From Marinilabiliales bacterium (GTDB lineage: Bacteria; Bacteroidota; Bacteroidia; Bacteroidales; PUMT01): a DNA stretch of 47,780 nucleotides. The notes under the pieces are model-generated. The model had not been told where the DNA came from, ran no database searches, and worked only from the letters and a program-made list of their open reading frames with translations. Shown in pieces: positions 1 to 7,305 of the stretch. The position numbers and the translations under genes were made by a program. Location of the stretch: assembly GCA_007695015.1 (NCBI GenBank), contig REEN01000112.1:1-47780 (forward strand), written 5' to 3'. Position 1 is the stretch's first letter. Every line of letters begins with the position of its first letter.

Positions 1-374
1 GGCTTTTTTGTTTTTATCATCACTGATGCCTTTTGGGAAGGTAGAGATTTTTTACGTCTATGACAGACCCCACAGCATGGCATTTGGCCTTTACTGTTAC
101 ACATGAAAAGTTTGAACGGGGGATATTTCTCCCCATTTACACATGGAGGAGCTACGTGCCGGTAGTTATCCGTAAAAAAACTATATGGCAATACCGGTTT
201 ATACTGCCCAGGCCATCCCGGCCATACCCTCTGAGGAGAACGCAGAATTTATACCAAAGCTATATTAACATAATGCAATCCATTATAGGACAAACAAAGG
301 GAAATTACGGCCAGGCCTGAAAGGCATGGTTAACATAGAATCAGTTATCGCGACGAAGTCCGGTAACAGCATGG
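1..374. other. Gene-free left edge
   Basis: I see no convincing gene here. The longest open frame, an 86-codon plus-strand frame at 60-320, has no recognisable domain and an unconvincing composition (many Arg, Pro and Tyr). The DNA looks like decayed intergenic sequence next to the toxin-antitoxin patch. Confidence 0.5.
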
Positions 375-485
375 TCAGGTGTCTATTATTATCTTCCAAT
401 GGCCTCTTGTACCACAAACTCTTTCAATAATTCCTCTTTCCTTCAATGCTTCGAAATGTGTTAGTGCAATGACTTTAAAATATTG
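375..485 (-). pseudogene. C-terminal remnant of a winged-helix-like protein
   Basis: Translating the minus strand from 485 down to a TGA at 377-375 gives about 36 residues containing FEALKERGIIERV and TRGHWKI. This reads like the last helix and wing of a winged-helix domain, as found at the C-termini of some ATP-binding or Fic-type regulators. There is no start codon. An in-frame TAA lies just upstream, around 491-489. It sits immediately downstream of the DUF5615 gene. I read it as the tail of a lost gene, which fits a patch with high turnover. It could also be chance, because the stretch is short. Confidence 0.3.
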
Positions 486-534
486 TCTTTAATGTCTTAT
501 TAAAAAGTGCCAGATTTGATAGTAAAAGAAATAT

Positions 535-876
535 TCAGCTAACAGATTCGATTCTGTCTTTATACACGTTAACTAATTTGTGAGTTTTAATATTTTCCTC
601 AATGTCAGTCCACATTTTATCTAATACCTTATAGAACTCCTGAATTCTTAGATTTCCGAATCTTATATGAATGACTTTAGGTGGAGGTGATTTATACAAT
701 ATTTTATTTGAGAAATCGCTGTCTTTGGTGACAATAATCAAATTATTCTTTTTAGCGTACTCCCAGATATCACTGTCAGTTTTAATGTTTACCAGATCAA
801 TAACATGGATGAATTCTTTGCTATTCCAAAGGTTAAAGTAATAAGGCAGGTTCTCATCTATTAAAAAACGAACCAT
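535..876 (-). CDS. DUF5615 PIN-like toxin component
   Basis: This 113-residue protein matches the DUF5615 (Mut7-C-like, PIN-fold) family, which is usually the toxin partner of DUF433. Acidic residues expected of a PIN-type metal site are visible: LIDEN at residues 5-9 (Asp7, Glu8) and TKDSDF at 50-55 (Asp52, Asp54). The length is normal for the family. Its ATG overlaps the TAA stop of the upstream DUF433 gene by one base (TAATG at 878-874), so the two are translationally coupled. RNase activity is a family inference; nothing here shows the target. Composition is AT-rich like the rest of the patch. Confidence 0.85.
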   Translation of the reverse strand: MVRFLIDENLPYYFNLWNSKEFIHVIDLVNIKTDSDIWEYAKKNNLIIVTKDSDFSNKILYKSPPPKVIHIRFGNLRIQEFYKVLDKMWTDIEENIKTHKLVNVYKDRIESVS

Positions 877-1109
877 TATGTTACAAGCTTAATAGAAAAA
901 TTACTTTTCATTAAATCAGCTGCAAATTTGATACAGGCATTAATATCACCAGGTTCAAGAGACGGATATTGAGCAAGAATATCCTCGGCAGAATCTCCTG
1001 CTGACAAAAACTCGAGTATAGTTTGAACGGTAATTCTCGTGCCTCTGATTGTGGGGCGACCATTACAAATATTGTCATCAATGGTAATACGTTCTGCTAT
1101 ATATTCCAT
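876..1109 (-). CDS. DUF433 antitoxin-like DNA-binding protein
   Basis: A 77-residue protein of the DUF433 family. The hallmark core is present: ICNGRPTIRGTRITVQTILE at about residues 15-34, followed by LAQYPSLEPGDINACI. The fold is a small helix-turn-helix domain, and in this family the protein is usually encoded directly before a DUF5615 PIN-like protein, as here (1-bp overlap). By analogy it would neutralise the partner and may repress its own promoter. No strong operator was recognised upstream. The start ATG at 1109 is the only sensible one. Confidence 0.85.
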   Translation of the reverse strand: MEYIAERITIDDNICNGRPTIRGTRITVQTILEFLSAGDSAEDILAQYPSLEPGDINACIKFAADLMKSNFSIKLVT

Positions 1110-1530
1110 TACACATTATTTTATGGTTGAAAGTAAACTGATTGAAATCTGCTGTGATCCTTTATACTCATAAAAATACAAATCTTTCTTTATTATTTTA
1201 ACGAAATAAAAAACTTATTATTTGAAAAGTTTATGCCCTTAACACTTAGTTCACACACATTTTGCTTGCTTCGCTTCACAAAAAGAGTGTTCGGCAATGC
1301 AGTATTTGTCAAAGTAGTAAAACTTTTTTCCCGCCCGTTAATATAACCTGATCAATTCTGCTTTCCCCTCTCCTTGCCCACTGGCCATACGATCAATGTG
1401 TTAACCGGCTAATCTGTCAAAGGGGGCCGGGGTAAATCGGATGAGGTCCATTTTCGCCGAGCCAGTTAAGAAGTATAACAACTATCCGGATTATAATAAT
1501 AATTGGGGTGTTAAAAATATCTGGACTTGC
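1110..1530. other. Intergenic stretch with the left copy of a direct repeat
   Basis: 421 bp without a gene. The part up to about 1250 is very AT-rich and should hold the promoter of the minus-strand DUF433/DUF5615 pair. The part from 1254 to 1386 carries two sequence blocks repeated on the other side of the HEPN/MNT module. The rest shows no coding potential. Confidence 0.6.
1254..1386. repeat. Left copy of a two-block direct repeat flanking HEPN/MNT
   Basis: Block 1 (1254-1296) matches 2278-2320 over 43 positions with about two differences; it includes TTCGCTTCACAAAAAGAGTG. Block 2 (1344-1386, starting TAACCTGAT) matches 2321-2363 with several differences. In this copy the blocks are separated by 47 extra bases (1297-1343); in the right copy they are contiguous. 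Origin unknown. Confidence 0.8.
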
Positions 1531-1830
1531 CTAAATCTCGATTCCACTTCGTTTAATTTCTTCAAGGAAGCCTGATTTTTCGTTATCCTTATCAATAAGG
1601 ATAGGTTCAATTCTATCGTCAACTTGTCTTCGAATTTTCCACAAAAGTGGATTAACGGCGAAGAAATCTTCCGGAATATTGCTCATAACAATGGCAACAT
1701 CAATATCACTATCTTCCCTGTTCGTGTTGTTGGCATAAGAACCAAAAAGGTACACATTATCAAGCTGAAAATGGTCTTCAAGTAAAAGTTTGTACTTTTT
1801 CACCTTATCTATAGCTTCGATTTTATCCAT
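1531..1830 (-). CDS. MNT-type minimal nucleotidyltransferase (antitoxin-like)
   Basis: A 99-residue minimal nucleotidyltransferase. The signature is clear: GSY at residues 30-32 followed by DSDIDVAIV with Asp42 and Asp44, the GS-x-DxD active site of the pol-beta superfamily. It overlaps the end of the upstream HEPN gene by 22 bp (1809-1830), the usual arrangement of HEPN/MNT pairs. In characterised type VII modules the MNT protein AMPylates the HEPN toxin to silence it. The same role is inferred here, not shown. The third acidic residue that such enzymes use is probably Glu75 or Asp80 in the EPILIDKDNE stretch, but that assignment is tentative. Confidence 0.88.
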   Translation of the reverse strand: MDKIEAIDKVKKYKLLLEDHFQLDNVYLFGSYANNTNREDSDIDVAIVMSNIPEDFFAVNPLLWKIRRQVDDRIEPILIDKDNEKSGFLEEIKRSGIEI

Positions 1831-2195
1831 TGCTGCAATTGTTGGGTCTTTTCAATTAGCTCAGTACATTTTTCGTAAGTAAGGCTCTTCAGTAGTCTTT
1901 CCTTGTGTGATGGGTACCTCGCTTCTATATTCAGGGGTTCTAATTGGTCTATAAAATCTTGCTGATCTTCTGAAAAAATATCGTAAAACTCACCCTTTCT
2001 GGCTATATAGGATAAACTGTGAGAAAACGGAGCTACTTCAGATGTCAATCTGGAATAATAAGCTTTAAAAATCTTCTCAATGGTCTGATGACACATGAAT
2101 CCCACATATAAAAATCTTTTACTTTTCAACATTGCTTCTGCTGTTTCAAGATCATAATCCGAAAGATCCTTCCAGTAATTTACTTTGTCGTCCAT
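1809..2195 (-). CDS. HEPN-domain protein (toxin-like)
   Basis: A 128-residue HEPN protein. The diagnostic helix is FMCHQTIEKIFKAYYSRL at residues 33-50, matching the HQ-x-EK-x-KA pattern of the PF05168-type HEPN family. A second conserved stretch, EARYPSHKE, lies at 91-99. The classical RX4HXY ribonuclease motif is not obvious: Arg93 and His97 are only three residues apart. Nuclease activity is therefore uncertain, and a nucleotide-binding or regulatory HEPN is possible. It is first in a two-gene operon with the MNT gene. A promoter element (2220-2227) and a 14-bp palindrome (2204-2217) lie immediately upstream, suggesting autoregulation. Confidence 0.85.
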   Translation of the reverse strand: MDDKVNYWKDLSDYDLETAEAMLKSKRFLYVGFMCHQTIEKIFKAYYSRLTSEVAPFSHSLSYIARKGEFYDIFSEDQQDFIDQLEPLNIEARYPSHKERLLKSLTYEKCTELIEKTQQLQQWIKSKL

Positions 2196-2203
2196 TGAAG
2201 GTA

Positions 2204-2217
2204 TTAAGATATCTTAA
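2204..2217. promoter_or_regulatory. 14-bp perfect palindrome upstream of HEPN/MNT (putative operator)
   Basis: TTAAGATATCTTAA is perfectly self-complementary. It lies 9 bp before the HEPN start codon and just downstream of the predicted -7 element, where the transcript should begin. Binding there by the module's own complex would block initiation. Operator function is inferred. Confidence 0.5.
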
Positions 2218-2219
2218 CT

Positions 2220-2227
2220 CAAAGATA
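2220..2227 (-). promoter_or_regulatory. Putative -7 element of the HEPN/MNT operon
   Basis: On the minus strand this reads TATCTTTG, a perfect match to the Bacteroidota TAnnTTTG -7 consensus. It lies about 25 bp upstream of the HEPN ATG. No clear -33 TTTG was found. Confidence 0.45.
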
Positions 2228-2277
2228 AAATAAATTGGTTGATTTGTGTATTGTTGATCGTGGCATTATTAGGTATA

Positions 2278-2363
2278 CACCCATTTTGCTCGCTTCGCTT
2301 CACAAAAAGAGTGTTCGGCATAACCTGATAAATTCTGCTTTACCCCTCCCCTTGCCCGCCGGC
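2278..2363. repeat. Right copy of the direct repeat flanking HEPN/MNT
   Basis: Contiguous 86-bp copy of the two blocks found at 1254-1296 and 1344-1386. The surrounding 2196-2506 stretch has no other gene; the 64-codon plus-strand frame across it looks accidental. A short TTGGGGT word further right (about 2412) also has a counterpart at about 1503, so the homology may extend weakly. Confidence 0.8.
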
Positions 2364-2509
2364 CGGCCCTTGTGGGACTGCTTATATGGGATGGTGAAAA
2401 TAAATACAATATTGGGGTTACTGTCCTGAAGATTTTTGCCAATTTGCATTTATTCTTTTGCTATTTTTGACTGCATCCCGGCTTTAAACCGGTTCGAAAT
2501 TTCATAGTG

Positions 2510-3103
2510 ATGATCAAGGCTCTCGATATTTCCCTTTCTTTCAACGGCACACCTGTTTTCAGCAAGTTGTCATTCAATATTGATCAGGGTGATAATGTAT
2601 GTTTCTCCGGCCCTTCCGGCACAGGCAAGTCCACCCTGCTCATGATGCTGCAGGGATATGTGCTGCCTGCCAGCGGCACCATAAGGATTGCAGGTAAAAA
2701 GCTGGACGCGGTCAATATCAGGCAGATAAGACAGAAGATGTCATACGTCCCCCAGAACATAAACCTCCCGGTCGGCAACGGAAAAGAGCTGCTGAAGTTA
2801 ATGGGAAGGGAGAACAATGCCTTGCTGACAGGCGGGTTCATTGAGAAACTGGGCATGCCTGCCAACATGCTGTACCGCGATTTTGACGAAATGAGCGGGG
2901 GACAGAAACAGCGTATCGTAATAGCGATATGCCTGTCGCTTGAAAGGGATATAGTTCTCCTTGACGAGCCGACATCGTCGCTCGATGATGAATCTGTCGG
3001 GAGGCTTGTCCGGGTGGTCGGAAACCTGGAAAATACAACTGTCGTTTCTGCTTCCCACAATCATATGTGGATGCAGTCGGCCGCAAAAGTAATCGCATTA
3101 TGA
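2510..3103 (+). CDS. ABC transporter ATP-binding protein, FetA/YbbL type
   Basis: A compact ABC ATPase of about 197 residues. Visible motifs (numbered from the GTG at 2507) are Walker A GPSGTGKST at 35-43, signature MSGGQ at 129-133, and Walker B with catalytic Glu IVLLDEP at 149-155, followed by TSSLDD. The frame opens with GTG at 2507 directly followed by ATG at 2510; the ATG is preferred. The next gene is a UPF0014 permease 50 bp downstream, which identifies the pair as FetAB-like. E. coli FetAB exports iron and protects against oxidative stress. That substrate is by analogy. No substrate-binding protein is nearby, consistent with export. Confidence 0.88.
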   Translation: MIKALDISLSFNGTPVFSKLSFNIDQGDNVCFSGPSGTGKSTLLMMLQGYVLPASGTIRIAGKKLDAVNIRQIRQKMSYVPQNINLPVGNGKELLKLMGRENNALLTGGFIEKLGMPANMLYRDFDEMSGGQKQRIVIAICLSLERDIVLLDEPTSSLDDESVGRLVRVVGNLENTTVVSASHNHMWMQSAAKVIAL

Positions 3104-3153
3104 CAATGAGCAGAAAATGAGATTGTACCACCAAATTCAAATAAACAAGCTAT

Positions 3154-3945
3154 ATGGCTGACATCGGAATATTTGACCTGCTGCTTGGATTTGTGATACT
3201 GGCTGTGCCGTTGCTTGTATTCCTCTATTACCGTATCAGGCTTGTGGCTGACCTGTTCATAAGCACAGCAAGAATGATAATCCAGCTTGCACTGGTGGCC
3301 GTTTACCTTGAATGGATCTTCGAGATGAACAATCCCTGGATCAACTCCCTGTGGGTCTTTGCAATGGTGCTGGTAGGTGCAGGCACAACTGTTTACAGGG
3401 TCAAGCTCAGATGGAGGGTCTTCCTTGTGCCGCTGGTGCTGGCCGGACTGGTAGCCATGGCAATTATTGACGGGTTTTTTATCGGACTGGTAATCAGGCT
3501 TGAATATTTTTTTGATGCAAGGTACTTCATCCCGATTTCAGGAATGGTGCTCGGGAATTCAATAAATCATAATATTGTGGGGTTATCTGCCTATTTTGAC
3601 GGTCTCTCAAAGCGAAGGGAACTCTATTATTTCATACTGACGAACAACGGAAGCCGTAAAAAGGCAATCCGCCCCTACATTCAGGAGGCACTCATAAAAG
3701 GGCTGAACCCGTTGCTCGCAACAATGTCGGTTATGGGGTTAATCTCCCTTCCGGGGATGATGACGGGACAGATACTGGGGGGCGCATCACCGGCTACTGC
3801 GATCAAGTACCAGATTATGATTATGCTAGCCGTATTTGCGGGCTGCACGATGATACTCATAATGAGCATTTTGTATTCGAATTTTTTTGTTTTTGATGAT
3901 TACGATAATATCAGGCCTTTGAAAACCAACGACCGGGCCAGGTAG
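3154..3945 (+). CDS. FetB/YbbM (UPF0014) membrane permease
   Basis: A 263-residue integral membrane protein of the UPF0014 family, the permease half of FetAB-type exporters. The family signature is strong near the C-terminus: SLPGMMTGQILGGASPATAI at about residues 198-217, then YQIMIM. The segment GMVLGNSINH at 130-139 is also typical. About six or seven hydrophobic segments are spread along the chain. It follows the ATPase gene at 50 bp on the same strand. Probable function is metal (iron) efflux across the inner membrane; the substrate is inferred from the family. Confidence 0.9.
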   Translation: MADIGIFDLLLGFVILAVPLLVFLYYRIRLVADLFISTARMIIQLALVAVYLEWIFEMNNPWINSLWVFAMVLVGAGTTVYRVKLRWRVFLVPLVLAGLVAMAIIDGFFIGLVIRLEYFFDARYFIPISGMVLGNSINHNIVGLSAYFDGLSKRRELYYFILTNNGSRKKAIRPYIQEALIKGLNPLLATMSVMGLISLPGMMTGQILGGASPATAIKYQIMIMLAVFAGCTMILIMSILYSNFFVFDDYDNIRPLKTNDRAR

Positions 3946-3967
3946 CACCGGTCAAAAACCCACAACC

Positions 3968-6394
3968 ATGAATAAATACTTTCAGTATTCTTTGTTAATG
4001 CCAATAATTTCACGCACTTGCTGTCTGATTATTTTTCTGATCCTCTCCTGCCCTGCCATTGCCGCTACGGAAAATATGCAGGCAGCAGGAAAGGTGTATT
4101 ATGTTTCTCCTTCAGGCTGCGACTGCAATTCGGGCGCAAAAGAAGAGCCGTTCGAAACGATCCAGTATGCAGCAGATATAATGAAACCAGGCGACAGGTG
4201 CATCATTGGAGAAGGTATATACCATGAAACTGTTGTGCCGGGGAGGTCAGGGACTGAAACTGCCCCGGTAAAATTCATGGCTGCGCCCGGCGAACGGGTG
4301 ACTGTTACGGGCGCTTCCCCGGTAACGGAATGGATCAGGCACAGTGGTAACATCTGGAAAGCACCGATGGAATGGTCGCTGGGAAAGAACAACCAGCTCT
4401 TTTTCGACGGGGAGATGATGCATGAGGCCAGGTGGCCTTCAAAACCGGCAGGGTCAGATATCATGGACCCTGCAGGAGCATATATGACAGGTGCTGAAGA
4501 TGACGGGATAATCTTTGATGGTTTTCCCGCGGCATTCGAAGATATTGACGACTGGACGGGTACCGTGATATGGGTGATGGCCCGCAGCAAATGGACGAGC
4601 TGGACCAGGCCGGTGCATGGCTATGATGCTGAAAAGAAAAAGGTGCTGCTCAGTGTTCCCGACTTCTCAGAGGGGCATATGAACCCTGCCAATCCCGAGC
4701 CCCGTGGATCCTGGCTCGGTGAACACAAAGATGAGTTTTACCTTGTAAACAATTTTGCATTCCTTGACCAGCCCGGAGAATGGTTCTATAATGAAGATGA
4801 GCAGATGTTGTACATCATCCCTCCTTCCGGTGTTGATCCGAACAGGCACCGGGTCACAGCAAAGAGGCTGATGACGGCGTTCGACCTTAGCGGTAAGTCC
4901 CATATACATATTACAGGCATTGACATACATGCAGCAACGATAAATATGGAAAATGCCCGCAACTGCATGGTAAGGGATGTAAGGGCGCGCTATATATCCC
5001 ATTCAAGGGGTGGCGAAACAAGCTATTACCTGGGAGAGAGATCGGGTATATATGTATCGGGTTCAGGCAATACCATCCGCGACAGCGAGATAGCCTTTTC
5101 AGTCGAGCATGGAATTCACCTGGGGGGTACAGGAAATTCGGTGATAAACTGCCATATTCACAATATCAGCTATTTCGGTTGTTACGGCACCCCTGTGAGG
5201 ATAACGGGCTACAAAAATATGCTAAGCCACAGTACAATACATGATGCAGGGAGGGACGGGATACAGTCCGCCGGCCTCGCCCACCTGATTAAGTACAATC
5301 ATGTTTATCATGTAGGGCTAATCGCACATGACCTTGGAATGTACTATACTGTCGGCAATGATGGCGGCGGTACCGAGATCAGGCACAACATCTTTCATGA
5401 CAACCTTTCGGAGGGTATACAATTCGGACTCTATCTAGACAATTTCACCACCAATTACGTATGCCATCATAATGTAGTCTGGGGTGTAGAGCTGGGCACC
5501 CTCAATTTCAACAGGCCCTCCGGGTTCAATATAATGGCCAATAACACTGCATTCGGAACCCTGCGAAACTGGGGGCGCTGGGAAACTGATGGCATGTACG
5601 GCAATATCGTGATCAATAACCTGATGACCGGTGAGATCGAGCCCCATCCTGATTACAGGCTTGCTGCAAACCTGACAGAGGCCGGGATTGACACGGGATC
5701 ACCCCTCGAAGCCGCTGTTTCCGATTCACGTCCGGGTATTAATGAGGGGATCTTCATCCCGGGAATTACAGGGATATATTCCGGTACCGCTCCCGATATA
5801 GGTGCATTTGAAAACGGACTGCCACCCTGGAAGGCAGGGCACGATTTTGCAAAACCGCCCTCTCCTGTCTACAGGCTCTCCGATACACCCCTGAAAAACC
5901 GGATCTATAATGCCGGTTTTGAGTTGAGCAGCTATATTGATCCGCCCGGTGGAGATCCGCTTATCGGTTGGGAACGTACTGATGCCAAAAACGCGCAGAT
6001 CCTGTCGTTATCAGGCCCCGGCACCATAATGACCGACCCTGATACCCGCGACACCTATAACGGCAATGGCGTGAAGCTATCCGGCACAGATACAGACGGG
6101 ATAATGCAGGTTGTCGAAGGCCTGGAGCCAAACACAACCTATATACTTGCCGGGTGGCTGAAGACAGGTGATGCTGCTGAGATCAGGATCGGTGTAAGGG
6201 GCTACGGAGGCGAAGATCTTTATGGTTCTGTTTCTGGGAATCTCTGGGAACACAGTGTGCTGGAATTTACTACGGGGCCTGATGTCAAGGAGGTTACTAT
6301 CGTAATTCAGAAAACAGGGCCGGGTACCGCATTTGCCGATAATATAGGACTTGTACCCTCATTTTCGTGGCTTGAGGCATCATTTGAACAGTGA
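3968..6394 (+). CDS. Secreted right-handed parallel beta-helix protein with C-terminal jelly-roll domain
   Basis: An 808-residue exported protein. An N-terminal hydrophobic segment ends near AIAA at about residue 33, consistent with signal peptidase cleavage. A Cys in LILSC leaves a lipoprotein possible, but the lipobox is poor. Residues 43-75 (YYVSPSG then PFETIQYAADIMKPGD) are the DUF1565-type start of secreted beta-helix proteins. Residues 310-580 are rich in the N-x-I/V-x-x-N/H-x-I-H rungs of a right-handed parallel beta-helix. From about 640 a carbohydrate-binding-like beta-sandwich begins (NAGFELSS ... WERTDA ... ADNIGLV). Such proteins are often polysaccharide lyases or glycosidases (GH141-like), but I see no catalytic signature that fixes the activity. 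It starts 22 bp after fetB and may be read through from it, with no functional link apparent. Confidence 0.8.
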   Translation: MNKYFQYSLLMPIISRTCCLIIFLILSCPAIAATENMQAAGKVYYVSPSGCDCNSGAKEEPFETIQYAADIMKPGDRCIIGEGIYHETVVPGRSGTETAPVKFMAAPGERVTVTGASPVTEWIRHSGNIWKAPMEWSLGKNNQLFFDGEMMHEARWPSKPAGSDIMDPAGAYMTGAEDDGIIFDGFPAAFEDIDDWTGTVIWVMARSKWTSWTRPVHGYDAEKKKVLLSVPDFSEGHMNPANPEPRGSWLGEHKDEFYLVNNFAFLDQPGEWFYNEDEQMLYIIPPSGVDPNRHRVTAKRLMTAFDLSGKSHIHITGIDIHAATINMENARNCMVRDVRARYISHSRGGETSYYLGERSGIYVSGSGNTIRDSEIAFSVEHGIHLGGTGNSVINCHIHNISYFGCYGTPVRITGYKNMLSHSTIHDAGRDGIQSAGLAHLIKYNHVYHVGLIAHDLGMYYTVGNDGGGTEIRHNIFHDNLSEGIQFGLYLDNFTTNYVCHHNVVWGVELGTLNFNRPSGFNIMANNTAFGTLRNWGRWETDGMYGNIVINNLMTGEIEPHPDYRLAANLTEAGIDTGSPLEAAVSDSRPGINEGIFIPGITGIYSGTAPDIGAFENGLPPWKAGHDFAKPPSPVYRLSDTPLKNRIYNAGFELSSYIDPPGGDPLIGWERTDAKNAQILSLSGPGTIMTDPDTRDTYNGNGVKLSGTDTDGIMQVVEGLEPNTTYILAGWLKTGDAAEIRIGVRGYGGEDLYGSVSGNLWEHSVLEFTTGPDVKEVTIVIQKTGPGTAFADNIGLVPSFSWLEASFEQ

Positions 6395-6560
6395 TACCGG
6401 CAGATGCTATCTGCGCCCTGGTGCACCGATAAACTGATACCGGCAGGCGTTACCTGCGCTCTGGCGCACCAATATGTTGATACCGGCAGGCGTTATATGC
6501 GCCCAGTTAAACCTTTAAGGTCATATCAGCATCCGCTTGCACCCTGGCGTACCAATAAGT
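6392..6560. repeat. 43-bp tandem repeat, about four units, between convergent genes
   Basis: Units start at 6392, 6435 and 6478, each 43 bp and beginning TGATACCGGCAG. A fourth, diverged 40-bp unit covers 6521-6560. Each unit opens with a small inverted repeat (CAGAT-GCT-ATCTG in unit 1, CAGG-CGTTA-CCTG in unit 2). The array overlaps the stop codon of the beta-helix gene and ends before the SRAP stop at 6573. It could act in transcription termination or mRNA 3' protection. Confidence 0.85.
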
Positions 6561-6572
6561 TGAAGCCTTGAT

Positions 6573-7304
6573 TTAGTTAAGCTCCGGATACCTGTATGGT
6601 TCAGTTACTTCAGGTGAATTAGAATCCTTGTTCCTCGAGGTTATAAGCCTGCTTATGCTGTATGCATCCATCTCAGAATCTTCATATGGTTTAAGCAGTG
6701 CCAGCCGCGAATCTCTGTTTTCATCTGTTTCCAGCCACACTCCGGCAGAATTCTCACTAAGAATTGCCGGCATCCGTTTTTTGGTATTGTGTATCCTGGC
6801 TGCAAGTGGATTTGCATCACAGGTTATAATTGAATAGGAGCGCAATATTTCGCCGGACTGCTCATTGATCCACTCTTCCCATACTCCGGCAAATGAAAAC
6901 AGCTCTCTGCCCGGCAAATGGATAAAAAACGGGTATTTTTTACCCTTGTGATGCATCCATTCAAAATAACCGGTCGCAGGTACCAGGCATGGTCTGTAGC
7001 GGAAAGCCGCCCTGAAGCTGGGCTTGTCGGCAACCGTCTCTGCCCTTGCATTAAGGGTGGCGCTCCTCATCTTCATTGCCTGATCCTCCCCTTTCACCCA
7101 CCCGGGTACCAGTCCCCATCTCATAAACTCCAGCTTTAAATGACCGCCATCAACATCCTTATAGACAACCGGCAGGGGATTATGATTAAATCCGTTTACA
7201 TGATAATATACAGGCTCCGGATTGATGGGGACAGGAGCAGGCTCAATCCCGTACCTGGCTGCTATTTCTGTAGCTGTTCTGGCTATGGAGTAATGGTAAC
7301 ACAT
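6573..7304 (-). CDS. SRAP (YedK/HMCES) abasic-site-processing protein
   Basis: A 243-residue SOS response-associated peptidase. Cys2 right after the initiator Met (MCYHYS) is the residue that, after Met removal, forms the thiazolidine crosslink with abasic sites in single-stranded DNA. Other family landmarks are NARAET, the LVPATGYFEW stretch, and HNTKKRMP, which carries the conserved His and the RMP motif. Length is typical. The protein shields abasic sites at stalled forks in the cytoplasm. It starts one base after the stop of the upstream SPOR-domain gene, so it is probably co-transcribed, although no functional link is obvious. Confidence 0.95.
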   Translation of the reverse strand: MCYHYSIARTATEIAARYGIEPAPVPINPEPVYYHVNGFNHNPLPVVYKDVDGGHLKLEFMRWGLVPGWVKGEDQAMKMRSATLNARAETVADKPSFRAAFRYRPCLVPATGYFEWMHHKGKKYPFFIHLPGRELFSFAGVWEEWINEQSGEILRSYSIITCDANPLAARIHNTKKRMPAILSENSAGVWLETDENRDSRLALLKPYEDSEMDAYSISRLITSRNKDSNSPEVTEPYRYPELN

Positions 7305-7305
7305 A

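Noticed and set aside
60-320. 86-codon plus-strand open frame at the left edge
   Set aside because: No recognisable domain, odd composition and no promoter; likely chance.
2235-2429. 64-codon frame across the right direct repeat
   Set aside because: It reads through repeat DNA and has no protein-like features.
6392-6560. CRISPR array
   Set aside because: Units are contiguous without unique spacers and there are only four; no cas genes nearby.
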